From positions 186,001-250,000 of the forward strand of contig CAWCUU010000003.1 of NCBI GenBank assembly GCA_963798855.1: DNA of 64,000 nucleotides, in the 5' to 3' direction. Positions 16,049-25,007 of the stretch are shown piece by piece. The position numbers and the translations under genes are program-made. Under the pieces are notes generated by a model. That model did no database searches. It was given only the letters and a program-made list of their open reading frames with translations, and was not told where the DNA came from. Source of the DNA: CAWCUU01 sp963798855. Lineage in GTDB: Bacteria > Gemmatimonadota > Gemmatimonadetes > Longimicrobiales > RSA9. The stretch's first letter is position 1. The number at the start of each line of letters is the position of its first letter.

Positions 16049-17508
16049 CGGCGGCCTGTCACGGGTACCAGCCGGCTCGCGCTCCACCCCACCGCTACGG
16101 TCACCGCGGAGCCCAGCAGCGAGAACCACAGGGTGTTGACGAGCGCCGGCATCGCGCCGAACTGCTGCAGCGCCCAGAGCACGGCCATCGCCGCGATCGC
16201 GACCGACATGCCGAGGATCGCATCCCGCTGGCCGGCCGACGGCACCAGAACGGCCAGGAAGAAGCCGCCGAGCAGGCCACCGTAGGTGAACGACGCGATC
16301 TGCAGCGCGATCACGACGATCGGTGTTCCCTGCTCCACGAAGTGAAAGAGCATCGCCCCGCCGATGAGGACCGCGGCCCAGACGAGCGTGAACCGGCGTC
16401 CGATGCGCATCAGGTGCTCCTCATCGCCGACGCGGCCGGCGAGGGGGGCGTAAAGGTCGTGCGTGGTCGCGGACGCGAGCGAGTTGAGCGATGACGCCAC
16501 CGTGGACATCGCCGCCGCCAGGATGCCGGCCACGATCAGCCCCGATATCCCGGGGGGCAGCGCCTCGACGATGAAGCGCGGGAAGATCTCGTCCGGCGTC
16601 TGGAACGGCCTTCCGCCGTAGAACGCGAACAGCCCGGCGCCGACGACCAGGAAGAGCGCGAACTGCGCGATGACGACCACGCCGCTGCCGATCAGCGCCT
16701 TGCGAGCGTCGCGCAGCGAGGGTGAAGCGAGAAGTCGCTGCACGATGAGGTGATCCACGCCGTGCGAGGCCATGGACAGGAACGCGCCGCCGATCAGCCC
16801 GGTCCACAGCCAGGTGGCGTCCCGGAATCCGCCGGCGGGGTGGAGGATGTGCAGCCGACCGGCCGCGCCCGCGGCATGCACGATCCCGCCCCATCCGCCC
16901 GGCACCTCCCGGATCAGGACGAGCAGAGCGAGCGCGCCGCCGACCGTGTAGATGCCCATCTGCACGACGTCGACCCAGATCACGGCCCGCAACCCGCCGA
17001 AATACGTGTAGATGACCGTCAAGACGCCGGTGAGCAGGATCGCCTCCCAGTACGGCAGTCCGGTAATCAGCGTCACGGGGATCGCGGCGGCGAACACACG
17101 GACGGAGTCCGCCAGCGCGCGGGTGACCATGAAGATCGCGGAGCTGAAGCGACGAGCGCCCGCGCCGAACCGGCGCTCGAGCATCTCGTACGCCGTCGCC
17201 AGCTCACCGGCGAAGTAGCGGGGCAGCAGGAGCACGGCGACGACGATCCGCCCGAGCAGGTAGCCGAACGCGAGCTGAAGCATCCAGAAGTCGCTCGTGT
17301 ACGCGGTGGCGGGCACACTGATGACCGTGAGCGCGCTCGTTTCCGTGGCGACGACCGAGAAGCAGATCGCCCACCATGGAATGGAGCGGTCGGCTAGAAA
17401 GTAGTCGCGGGCGTCGTGCTGGCGGCGCCCCAGCCACGTGCCGAAGGCCGTGACGCCGAGGAGATAGAAGACGAGGACGGCGGCGTCGAGACCGGTGAAT
17501 GCCCGCAT
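16045..17508 (-). CDS. Sodium:solute symporter (SSS family), probable amino-sugar importer
   Basis: This 487-residue polytopic inner-membrane protein has about 13 hydrophobic segments. SSS family features include GRRQHDARDYFLADRSIPWWAI and the sodium-site region SVVATETSALTVISVPATAY, plus a TVASSLNSLASATTHDLY stretch in the later half. It lies 15 bp after nagB and overlaps the kinase gene by 4 bp (ATGA). By context I infer import of GlcNAc, MurNAc or anhydro sugars released in the periplasm by NagZ and NamZ. This would replace the phosphotransferase transporter of the Bacillus pathway, so the kinase next door is needed. Confidence 0.87.
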   Translation of the reverse strand: MRAFTGLDAAVLVFYLLGVTAFGTWLGRRQHDARDYFLADRSIPWWAICFSVVATETSALTVISVPATAYTSDFWMLQLAFGYLLGRIVVAVLLLPRYFAGELATAYEMLERRFGAGARRFSSAIFMVTRALADSVRVFAAAIPVTLITGLPYWEAILLTGVLTVIYTYFGGLRAVIWVDVVQMGIYTVGGALALLVLIREVPGGWGGIVHAAGAAGRLHILHPAGGFRDATWLWTGLIGGAFLSMASHGVDHLIVQRLLASPSLRDARKALIGSGVVVIAQFALFLVVGAGLFAFYGGRPFQTPDEIFPRFIVEALPPGISGLIVAGILAAAMSTVASSLNSLASATTHDLYAPLAGRVGDEEHLMRIGRRFTLVWAAVLIGGAMLFHFVEQGTPIVVIALQIASFTYGGLLGGFFLAVLVPSAGQRDAILGMSVAIAAMAVLWALQQFGAMPALVNTLWFSLLGSAVTVAVGWSASRLVPVTGRR

Positions 17509-17523
17509 TGTCGAAGGACGTCG

Positions 17524-19464
17524 TCAGCTGGCCGCGGGCACGCCGGCGGGCTGGTGGTCCGCCGCGCGCGATCCGGGTGCGCTCGCCAGCGCAGCGGTCG
17601 GAACCGGCTGCCACTCGATCGGTACCCCGCCCTTGCGGACGACGTAGGCCTCCATGGCGTAATACTCCGGGAGGCCGAGCCGATCGACGATCCGGGCCGT
17701 CTCCTGATTGCGCTCCTCGACGCGCTGCCAGAACTCGCGGTTGTCCAGCCCCGGGAATGGCGCGCGGTCCTTCTGGCTCTGGTGCTTGAAGATCGCCAGG
17801 ACCTTGAGCCGCAGCTCCTCCTTGCTGAGGGGGACGAGAACGTCGGCTTCGTGGATCGGCCACTCCTGCCAGGCGCCCCGGTAGTACCAGACCTCCGGCG
17901 GCTCGCCGGCGTACGTCGCGAGCGCACCCTCGACCGCCTCCTTGCACATGCGGTGCGTGCCGTGCGGATCCGACAGATCGCCGGCGACGAGGATCGCGTC
18001 GGGGCGATGATCCGCCAGCAGCGCCGCCACGATCTCGATGTCGCGCGGGCCGACGGGGTCCTTGCGGACCTTCCCCGTCTGGTAGAACGGCAGGTTGAGA
18101 AAGCGCGCCTGCGAGCGCTGCATGCCGAATGTCTCGATCCCCGATACCGCCTCCGATTCACGGATCCGGCGCTTCAGCTGCAGCACGGCCTCGGAGTCGA
18201 CGTCGCCGGGCCGCTTCGCGTCGAGGAAGCCGCGCACCTCTTCGATCAGACCCGCGACGCCGGCCCCGTTCAGCTCGAAGTCACCCGCGACCCTGCGCAT
18301 GAAGTCCAGATAGCGCCGCACCTCGTGGTCGAAGACCGCGATGTTGCCGGACGTCTGATACGCGATCATGACATCGTTTCCGTTCTGATGCAGCTTGTTG
18401 AGCAGCCCGCCCGCGGAGATGACATCGTCGTCCGGGTGCGGCGAGAAGACGATGATCCGCTTGCCGTGCGGAAGCTTGCTGCGGCCCCGGATCTTCGCGA
18501 TCAGCGCGTTGAACACGTCGCCGTTCAGAGGTCCCGCCGAGCCCCACCGCGCCAGCAGCCCGCCGAGGTGGTTGTCGCGGTAGTCCTGCTCGTCGAGCCG
18601 CAGCAGCGATTTCTCGGTGACCTGACTCAGCCAGATCAGCGCCCGAACCTCGAGCTCGGGCGTCCACTCCACCTCGCCCACCTCCCACGGCGTGCCAATG
18701 CGGGTGAGGTCTGCGGCGGCAGCGGAATCGAGGAAGACCGTGGCCCGCGGGTGGCGCTGCAGGTACGTCGCGGCGACGTCCGGCGAGACCTCCCCCTCCA
18801 CCGCGCGACGCACGATCATCGCCTTGTGCTCGCCGGTCGCGATCAGCGCCACTTCCTTCGCTTCCAGGATCGTAGCCACGCCCATCGTGATCGCTTCGTG
18901 CGGGACGTTCTCCTCGCCGAAGAAATCCGACGCGGCCGTGCGGCGCGTGATCGTGTCCAGCGTGACGAGCCGGGTTCGCGACTCCACGCCCGAGCCCGGC
19001 TCGTTGAAGCCGATGTGCCCGGTCTGGCCGATGCCCAGGATCTGCAGGTCGATGCCGCCCGCCTCCGCGATCGCGCTCTCGTACTCGCGACAGTAGCGGT
19101 CGATGTCCGCGCGCGGCAGGTCGCCGGCGGGGATGTGGACGTTCGCCGGATCGACGTTCACGTGGTCGAACAGGTTCTCCCACATGAAGCGGTGATAGCT
19201 GTGGATGCTCGTCGGCTCCATCGGGTAGTATTCGTCGAGATTGAACGTCACGACCCCCGAAAAGTCGAGCCCCTCCTCGCGGTGCAGCCGGATCACCTCT
19301 CGGTAGATGCCGATCGGCGTCGACCCCGTCGCCAGCCCGAGCACCGCCGGCCGCCCCTCCGCGTTCCGCTCCCGAATCAACTCCGCGATGCGCGCCGCCA
19401 GCAGCCGAGCGATCGAGTCGTAGGCCTCGACGATGATTACCGGGATCTTTTCTCTTGACTCCAT
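17524..19464 (-). CDS. nagB: Glucosamine-6-phosphate deaminase fused to a PIG-L/LmbE deacetylase domain
   Basis: This 646-residue protein has an N-terminal NagB domain (about 1-280): GLATGSTPIG at 43-52, FNLDEYY with D77/E78, and GIGQTGHIGFNEPGS with H150. It converts GlcN-6-P to fructose-6-P and ammonia. The C-terminal domain (about 335-620) is PIG-L/LmbE type, with VFSPHPDDDVISAGG (zinc site at 342-347) and GDLSDPHGTHR as a further ligand region. Long NagB proteins of this type are known in Bacteroidota. No nagA is in the window, so the deacetylase domain may remove the acetyl group of GlcNAc-6-P first (inference). A 32-bp AT-richer leader follows the hairpin mosaic upstream. Confidence 0.88.
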   Translation of the reverse strand: MESREKIPVIIVEAYDSIARLLAARIAELIRERNAEGRPAVLGLATGSTPIGIYREVIRLHREEGLDFSGVVTFNLDEYYPMEPTSIHSYHRFMWENLFDHVNVDPANVHIPAGDLPRADIDRYCREYESAIAEAGGIDLQILGIGQTGHIGFNEPGSGVESRTRLVTLDTITRRTAASDFFGEENVPHEAITMGVATILEAKEVALIATGEHKAMIVRRAVEGEVSPDVAATYLQRHPRATVFLDSAAAADLTRIGTPWEVGEVEWTPELEVRALIWLSQVTEKSLLRLDEQDYRDNHLGGLLARWGSAGPLNGDVFNALIAKIRGRSKLPHGKRIIVFSPHPDDDVISAGGLLNKLHQNGNDVMIAYQTSGNIAVFDHEVRRYLDFMRRVAGDFELNGAGVAGLIEEVRGFLDAKRPGDVDSEAVLQLKRRIRESEAVSGIETFGMQRSQARFLNLPFYQTGKVRKDPVGPRDIEIVAALLADHRPDAILVAGDLSDPHGTHRMCKEAVEGALATYAGEPPEVWYYRGAWQEWPIHEADVLVPLSKEELRLKVLAIFKHQSQKDRAPFPGLDNREFWQRVEERNQETARIVDRLGLPEYYAMEAYVVRKGGVPIEWQPVPTAALASAPGSRAADHQPAGVPAAS

Positions 19465-19496
19465 CGTTTCTCCTGCCTCGAGTCTTCGCCGCTTGA

Positions 19497-19860
19497 ACGG
19501 GGCGCGGCTGCGCCGGGCGCCGGCTACGACGGGGCGCGCGCTCCGCGCGGGCGCCGCTTCGCGGGGCCGCCTGCGGCGGGGGCGCGGCCTGTCGGCCGGG
19601 CGCCGCTACGCGGGGCGCCGCCTGCGGCGGGGGCGCCGGCGCTCCGCGCGGCGGGGGGCGCAGCCAGCGGCTGCAGGGCCGCCAGGCGCCCGGTCCGCAG
19701 GACCGCCCCGGCCGCCGCAGGCGCCGGCCGCCCCGCCGCCGCAGGCGCCGCCCCGGTCCGCAGGACCGCCACCGCCGCGCAGCGGCGCGCCCGGCGCGCC
19801 AGCGCCGCTCCGACGCTAGTCGCGCCCGGCGCGCAGCGCCGCGCCCGGCGCAGCCGCGCC
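19497..19860. repeat. Hairpin mosaic A: TNC-loop arm meeting GNA-loop arm
   Basis: This dense run of short perfect hairpins lies between nagB and the second symporter gene. In the left half the + strand loops are TNC: CCGC-TTC-GCGG (19554-19564), GGCC-TGTC-GGCC (19586-19597), CCGC-TAC-GCGG (19603-19613). From about 19690 the loops become GNA: GGTCC-GCA-GGACC at 19692-19704 and 19755-19767, CCGC-GCA-GCGG at 19775-19785. The two halves are thus in opposite orientation. GGGGCGC-type spacers separate the units. The right end runs into the 3' end of the symporter gene. Confidence 0.85.
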
Positions 19861-21648
19861 CGCCGGAGACTCCTGCTCCGGCGCGCCCCGCGGGCGCCAG
19901 TCCTCGCGCCGGAGGCTGACCGCGATCCAGCTGAACGCGATGATCGCGACGCCCAGGTAGATGATCGCTTGCGCCCGCGGCCCGAAGATCAGCCGACCTA
20001 CGCCGAACAGTGTCGCGTAGACGCTGGTCACGCCGGCGATCCAGTTGACCCAGCTGAGCGAGCCACCGGCGATCGGCTCGCGGCCGAAGCCTGCGCGCTC
20101 GGCGATCCGCCGCCATCCCGGGCCACCGGGGCGCACTCGCCGGTAGAAGGCGAGCAGCGTCGCGTCGTCGGTGGGGGGTGTGAGCCAGGTGATCCCCAGC
20201 CACGCGGCGGTCGTGACGGCCGTCGTGGCGAGCATGAGCCATGCCCCCTCCAGCGGGTCCGTCGGATCGAAGACGCCGAACGCCGTGAGCGCGCTGAAGG
20301 TCAGCAGGGCGGCGCTCATCGCGCTGATCTCGGACCACGCGCTCACGCGCCACCAGTACCAGCGCAGGATGTAGACGAGGCCGGTGCCGGCTCCGAGCGC
20401 GATCAGGATGCGCCATGCGCTCTCGATATTGCCGACACGATCCAGCACCACGGTCACCCCTGCCGACAGCAGGAAGATCACGACGGTCGCCAGCCGGGAC
20501 AGCCTGACCAGCTGCGCGGACCCGGCTTCGGGGTTCAGGAAGCGGCGGTAGAGATCGTTGATCAGGTACGACGCGCCCCAGTTGAGCTGTGTCGAGATGG
20601 TGGACATGTACGCGGCCGCGAACGCCGCGATCATCAGGCCCGTCAGCCCCGGCGGCAGCAGCCGCACGACCGCGGTGACGTAGCCGCTGCCGGGGTCGGT
20701 CGCGACGATGTCGGGATAGAGCACCACGACGGACAGCGCGGTCAGGATCCAGGGCCATGGCCGCACGGCGTAGTGCGCGACGTTGAACCACAGCGTCGAG
20801 AGCACGCCGTCTCGCTCGGTGCGCGCGCTGAAGATGCGCTGGGCGATGTAGCCGCCGCCGCCGGGCTCCGAGCCCGGATACGACGTCGCCCACCATTGAA
20901 CGGAGAGGTACGCCAGGAACGCGGTGAGCGGCATCCACGTCACGCCCGAGGAGGGCAGGAACGCGAGCGCCGCATCGGCGGAGCCGTAGTGCTCGGGCAA
21001 GCGGGCGATGAGCCCGTCGATTCCTCCCGTCGCCCGTACCGCGTATACGGCGAGCAGGATCGACCCCGTCATGCCGATGCCGAACTGCACGAAATCGGTG
21101 ACCACGACGCCCCACAGCCCGGACAGCGAGGAGTAAACCATCGTGACCACGAACAGCAGCGCGAGAGCCGGGACGGGCTCGATTCCCAGCGTGACCGCCA
21201 GGATCTTGACCATCGCCAGATTGACCCAGCCCATGATGATCAGGTTGATCGGAAGCGCCATGTAGAGCGCACGGAAGCCCCGTAGCAGCGCTGCCGGACG
21301 GCCGCTGTAGCGCAGCTCGGTGAACTCCACGTCGGTCAGCACCTCGGCTCGTCGCCACAGCCTCGCGTAGAAGAACACGGTGAGGATCCCGCTCATCACC
21401 ATGTTCCACCACAGCCAGTTTCCGGCGACGCCGTTCGCCGCGACCATCCCCGTCACGGCCAGCGGCGTGTCCGCCGCGAAGGTCGTCGCCACCATCGAGG
21501 TCCCGGCGAGCCACCACGGCAGCGAGCGCCCGGATACGAAGAACTCGCTCACGCTCGTGCCGGCGCGGCCGGCATAGGCGAGGCCGATCGCGGCGGAGAC
21601 GACGAAGTAGGCGGCGAGGATCAGCCAGTCCAGCAGTGTCAGCGTCAT
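19816..21648 (-). CDS. Sodium:solute symporter (SSS family), second copy
   Basis: This 610-residue polytopic protein is longer than the symporter at 16045 and divergent from it. Features include VSEFFVSGRSLPWWLAGTSM, the sodium-site stretch MVATTFAADTPLAVTGMVA, and MSTISTQLNWGASYLINDLY, followed by extra helices and a cytoplasmic region. It overlaps the serine hydrolase gene by 4 bp (ATGA), so it belongs with nagZ. The last 20 or so residues (Pro/Ala/Gly/Arg-rich) are encoded by the edge of the hairpin mosaic, which suggests the repeat replaced the original end. The likely cargo is a product of NagZ or the amidase-like enzyme, either sugar or peptide (inference). Confidence 0.85.
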   Translation of the reverse strand: MTLTLLDWLILAAYFVVSAAIGLAYAGRAGTSVSEFFVSGRSLPWWLAGTSMVATTFAADTPLAVTGMVAANGVAGNWLWWNMVMSGILTVFFYARLWRRAEVLTDVEFTELRYSGRPAALLRGFRALYMALPINLIIMGWVNLAMVKILAVTLGIEPVPALALLFVVTMVYSSLSGLWGVVVTDFVQFGIGMTGSILLAVYAVRATGGIDGLIARLPEHYGSADAALAFLPSSGVTWMPLTAFLAYLSVQWWATSYPGSEPGGGGYIAQRIFSARTERDGVLSTLWFNVAHYAVRPWPWILTALSVVVLYPDIVATDPGSGYVTAVVRLLPPGLTGLMIAAFAAAYMSTISTQLNWGASYLINDLYRRFLNPEAGSAQLVRLSRLATVVIFLLSAGVTVVLDRVGNIESAWRILIALGAGTGLVYILRWYWWRVSAWSEISAMSAALLTFSALTAFGVFDPTDPLEGAWLMLATTAVTTAAWLGITWLTPPTDDATLLAFYRRVRPGGPGWRRIAERAGFGREPIAGGSLSWVNWIAGVTSVYATLFGVGRLIFGPRAQAIIYLGVAIIAFSWIAVSLRREDWRPRGAPEQESPAGAAAPGAALRAGRD

Positions 21649-23102
21649 GGGTGCGGGCTTCCGGGCGGGGCGGCGCCCTCGATCAGCGAGCGCCCGACCC
21701 TGTCGTGGACTGCACGGCGGAACGCGACGTGTTTCTGATTCGCCCGAGTCGGGTCGACCCGGTTGGTCAGAAGCACGACGAACAGATCCCGGGCGGGATC
21801 GATCCAGATGCTCGTGCCCGTGAAGCCGGTGTGGCCGTAGGAGCGGTCGGAGAAGTAGTGACCGGAGCTCGAGCCCTCGCTCGCGAGGTCCCAGCCAAGA
21901 GCGCGACTCGAGTGTAGCGTCTGGCGCTCCGTGAACAGACGCACCGTCTGCTGGCTGACGATCCGCCTCCCGTCGTAGATGCCGCCATCGAGCAACATCT
22001 GCGCGAAGACGGCGAGGTCTCGGGCGGAGGAGAAGAGCCCCGCGTGCCCGGCCACACCCCCCATCGCGCGTGCGTTCTCGTCGTGGACGTAGCCATGGAT
22101 CAGGCCCGTGGAGTCGCGCTCTGTCGGCGCCGTCCGGCGCAGCAGGGCCACCAGATCGACGACCGCGCTGACGCCATCATCGTTGGTGGCCGGCTCGGCT
22201 CCAGCGGCACCGAACGCACGCCCGGAGCCGCCCCCGCCTACCTGTAACGGACTGTAGCGGGTGTCCGTCATCCCGAGCGGATCGAACACGCGCTCGCGGA
22301 GGAAGCGGTTGATCGGCTCGCCCGTGATCCGCTCGATCACCGCCTGCAGCACGATCATCCCGAGATCGCTGTACACCGTCCTCGTGCCGGGGGAGTACTC
22401 CAGCCCGAGCGCGCCGATGCGGCGGTAGTAGGCCTCCTTGCCGCTCAGCTCCTTGTAGAGCGGCAGCCACGCGGGCAGCCCGGCGCTATGGGTGAGCAGG
22501 TGGCGAACCGTGATCACCGCCTTCTCGCCCTGACCCTGCCACTGCGGGAAGTACGACGCGACCGGCGCGTCGAGGTCCAGCCTGTGCTCGTCCACCAGGA
22601 TCATCGCGGCGGTCGTCGTCGCGACGACCTTCGTCAGGGAAGCCAGGTCGTAGAGAGTCGAGTCCGTTACGCCCGGTCGCGGCTCGGCCCAGTCGAGCGA
22701 TCCATACCCGCGCAGTCGGACGAGCCGGCCATGCCGGCCCACGGCCAGCGCCGCGCCGGGTGCGACGCCATCCGTGAGCGACCGCTCGATGAACGCGTCG
22801 AGCGAATCGAGGGCGCCGGACCGCATGCCCACCGACTCGGGCGACCTGGCCAGCGGCACCTCGGCCACCGACGTCCCCTCCTCATCGCCATCGCTCGCGG
22901 TCGGGAGGTCGGTCGCCGCCGATCCGCCCCACTCCGGGCCGGCCATTCCGGCCACTCCACCGTCGCCCGCCCCCTCTTCCGGCACCCCGCCTTTGGTGGC
23001 CGGAGGTGATTCGCGGACAGCCGGCGAGGACGCGCCGCCGCTCGCGCACGCGACCGCCGCGCACGCGGCAGCCGTCCAGAGGACCGCATGCAGCCGCCTC
23101 AC
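21645..23102 (-). CDS. Beta-lactamase-fold serine hydrolase lipoprotein, AmiE-like (candidate N-acetylmuramyl-L-alanine amidase)
   Basis: This 485-residue protein uses the GTG at 23102, which forms a GTGA overlap with the nagZ stop. The lipobox-like AAVAC is at C19, followed by an acidic low-complexity linker to about residue 85. Catalytic motifs of the serine beta-lactamase/PBP4 family are present: S155-L-T-K158, Y244-S-D246 in place of YxN, and HTG (GHTGFTGTS) in place of KTG. In Bacillus subtilis the muropeptide amidase AmiE (YbbE) is of this fold and is encoded with nagZ and namZ, the same company as here. I therefore infer cleavage of the MurNAc-peptide bond in the periplasm. An esterase or DD-peptidase remains possible. 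Confidence 0.78.
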   Translation of the reverse strand: MRRLHAVLWTAAACAAVACASGGASSPAVRESPPATKGGVPEEGAGDGGVAGMAGPEWGGSAATDLPTASDGDEEGTSVAEVPLARSPESVGMRSGALDSLDAFIERSLTDGVAPGAALAVGRHGRLVRLRGYGSLDWAEPRPGVTDSTLYDLASLTKVVATTTAAMILVDEHRLDLDAPVASYFPQWQGQGEKAVITVRHLLTHSAGLPAWLPLYKELSGKEAYYRRIGALGLEYSPGTRTVYSDLGMIVLQAVIERITGEPINRFLRERVFDPLGMTDTRYSPLQVGGGGSGRAFGAAGAEPATNDDGVSAVVDLVALLRRTAPTERDSTGLIHGYVHDENARAMGGVAGHAGLFSSARDLAVFAQMLLDGGIYDGRRIVSQQTVRLFTERQTLHSSRALGWDLASEGSSSGHYFSDRSYGHTGFTGTSIWIDPARDLFVVLLTNRVDPTRANQKHVAFRRAVHDRVGRSLIEGAAPPGSPHP

Positions 23103-24892
23103 CGACCGGCGCCTCCGAGCGCGGCGACGGCCTCGATGCTCACGCCGTCGCCGATCTCGAGCGCGGGCGGGATGGCGATCGGCAGCCGGCCGGTGATCGC
23201 GGCGCGCCCGGTCAGCGCGCGGGCGGCCGCGTGCTGCATCGCGTTCGACTGACCCCACGCCAGCACGTACGTCCCGACACCCGGGAACTGCTGCAGGATG
23301 TAGGGATTGCCGAACGACGTGACGATGGTCGAACGCGTCGCGGCGAGCGTCGCGACGAGCGCCGCGAATCCCGGTGCGACCGCGACGTCGCCCTTGCGAG
23401 CCAGCACGCGGACGAAAGGCGAAACGAGCACCACGTCCGCCGAGTCCGCCGCCTGCCGCAGCGAGTCGAGAGCCGCCGAATCGGTGCGGGAGTCCACCTG
23501 TGCGACCCGCAGCCGCGGCAGCGCGGCGGCAAGGTCGCGCTGCAGCACCCTGCCGGCAAACGGGTCGGCGTCGTCCGAATAGACGATGCTGAGCACCCGC
23601 GGCGCCCCCGTGATAGGCAGAAGCTTCTGACGGTCGCGAACGGCCGTGATGGAGAGCGTCGCCGCCCGCTCCGCGACCGCCGTGTGCTCCGGAGTGCCGA
23701 CCCGGGACTGCACGCTGCCGAGATCCACCTCCCGCCTCTGCTGCAGCCCCACGCTCGCCTTCGCCCGCAGAAGCCGGCGCACCGATGCGTCGATTCGCGA
23801 CTCCGCGATCTCGCCCGAGCGCACGGCCCGCACGACGGCGTCGATCGCCGTGTCGACGTCGTGGGGCATCAGCAGGATGTCCGCACCGGCGAGAACGGCG
23901 AGCACCGGTACGCGGTCGGCCCCGCCGAAGCGCTCGGCCACCGCGCCCATGTCGAGGGCGTCCGTGACGATGATGCCGCCGAAGCCGAGGTCGCGGCGCA
24001 GCAGCCCCGTGAGCAGCGCCGGCGAGAGCGTGGCCGGAACGGTGTCACCGGTAAGAGCGGGAAACGCGATATGGGCGCTCATGACCGCGTCCACCCCCGC
24101 CTGCACCGCCGCACGGAACGGCACCAGCTCGACGGAGCGGACGCGGGCCGTGTCCGCCGTGATGATCGGAAGCGCGATGTGGGAGTCCGTTCCGGTGTCG
24201 CCGTGACCGGGAAAGTGTTTCGCGGTCGCAAGCATGCCGTGCTCCTGCATGCCCCGCAGCTGCGCCGATACCATTCTCGCGACCGCCGCAGGGTCCTCGC
24301 CGTAGCTCCGTGTGTTGATGATCGGGTTCGCCGGATTGTTGTTCACGTCGGAGACCGGCGCGAAGTCCATCTGGATGCCGACCGCGCGCGCTTCCTCCGC
24401 CGTGACTCGTCCCATTCTCGTAGGCCAGGCGCGGATCCCGCGCGGCGCCGATGCCCATGGCGGGGGGAACTCCGTGCCTCCGCCCACCTCGAGACCGTAG
24501 GGATAGACGATCGCGCCGTTCAGCCGCTGTCCCGGGCCGTGTTCCATGTCGCTCGAGACGAGCAGCGGGACCGCGGCCATCCGCTGCAGCGTGTTGAGCT
24601 TCGCGGCGACCTCCAGCGGCGGCCCGATCGAGATGACGACTCCACCCACCCGGTCGTCCACGACCCAGTGACGGAGCCGGTCGTACTCCGGCCCGCCCTC
24701 GGCGAGGTATCCGCCACCGATCCAGGGCATCACCATCTGGCCGACCTTCTCCCGCAGATCGAGCGACGCCAACGTCGAGTCGACCCATGCGGAGGCCGTA
24801 GCCGCCGGCGCGGCAGGCGCGGTCCGGCGCGTCGCGGGCGCACAGGCGCAGGCGGTCAGCAGCAGGAGAAGCTGCAGCCTCGGCCGCTGCAT
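23099..24892 (-). CDS. nagZ: Beta-N-acetylglucosaminidase NagZ, two-domain lipoprotein (GH3)
   Basis: This 597-residue protein starts MQRPRLQLLLLLTAC with a lipobox at C15. The GH3 barrel carries KHFPGHGDTGTDSH (225-238), which contains the NagZ-specific Asp-Ser-His dyad (D236, H238), and the nucleophile D311 in IVTDALDMGA. A C-terminal GH3_C-like domain follows from about 420, so it resembles the two-domain secreted NagZ of Bacillus rather than the short cytosolic enterobacterial form. It removes GlcNAc from GlcNAc-MurNAc(-peptide) fragments. The gene is first in the minus-strand operon and divergent from namZ, with 115 bp between that should hold both promoters. A longer in-frame start exists but would run over that gap. 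Confidence 0.93.
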   Translation of the reverse strand: MQRPRLQLLLLLTACACAPATRRTAPAAPAATASAWVDSTLASLDLREKVGQMVMPWIGGGYLAEGGPEYDRLRHWVVDDRVGGVVISIGPPLEVAAKLNTLQRMAAVPLLVSSDMEHGPGQRLNGAIVYPYGLEVGGGTEFPPPWASAPRGIRAWPTRMGRVTAEEARAVGIQMDFAPVSDVNNNPANPIINTRSYGEDPAAVARMVSAQLRGMQEHGMLATAKHFPGHGDTGTDSHIALPIITADTARVRSVELVPFRAAVQAGVDAVMSAHIAFPALTGDTVPATLSPALLTGLLRRDLGFGGIIVTDALDMGAVAERFGGADRVPVLAVLAGADILLMPHDVDTAIDAVVRAVRSGEIAESRIDASVRRLLRAKASVGLQQRREVDLGSVQSRVGTPEHTAVAERAATLSITAVRDRQKLLPITGAPRVLSIVYSDDADPFAGRVLQRDLAAALPRLRVAQVDSRTDSAALDSLRQAADSADVVLVSPFVRVLARKGDVAVAPGFAALVATLAATRSTIVTSFGNPYILQQFPGVGTYVLAWGQSNAMQHAAARALTGRAAITGRLPIAIPPALEIGDGVSIEAVAALGGAGR

Positions 24893-25007
24893 CACGGCAG
24901 ACCCGGCGGACCGGCTTTGTCCTGGAAGACGTCGATGCATATGATCAAGGGAGGATGATCGAAGCTCGAGCCGCAAGCCACCCCGTGGGGGACCGACGCG
25001 ACAGTCC

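Noticed and set aside
18281..21517. Very long open frame on the minus strand (over 1000 codons) spanning the nagB and symporter region
   Set aside because: It is out of frame with NagB-PIG-L and the symporter, Arg/Gly/Ala-rich, without any family motif, and crosses the hairpin mosaic. It is typical of shadow frames in GC-rich DNA.
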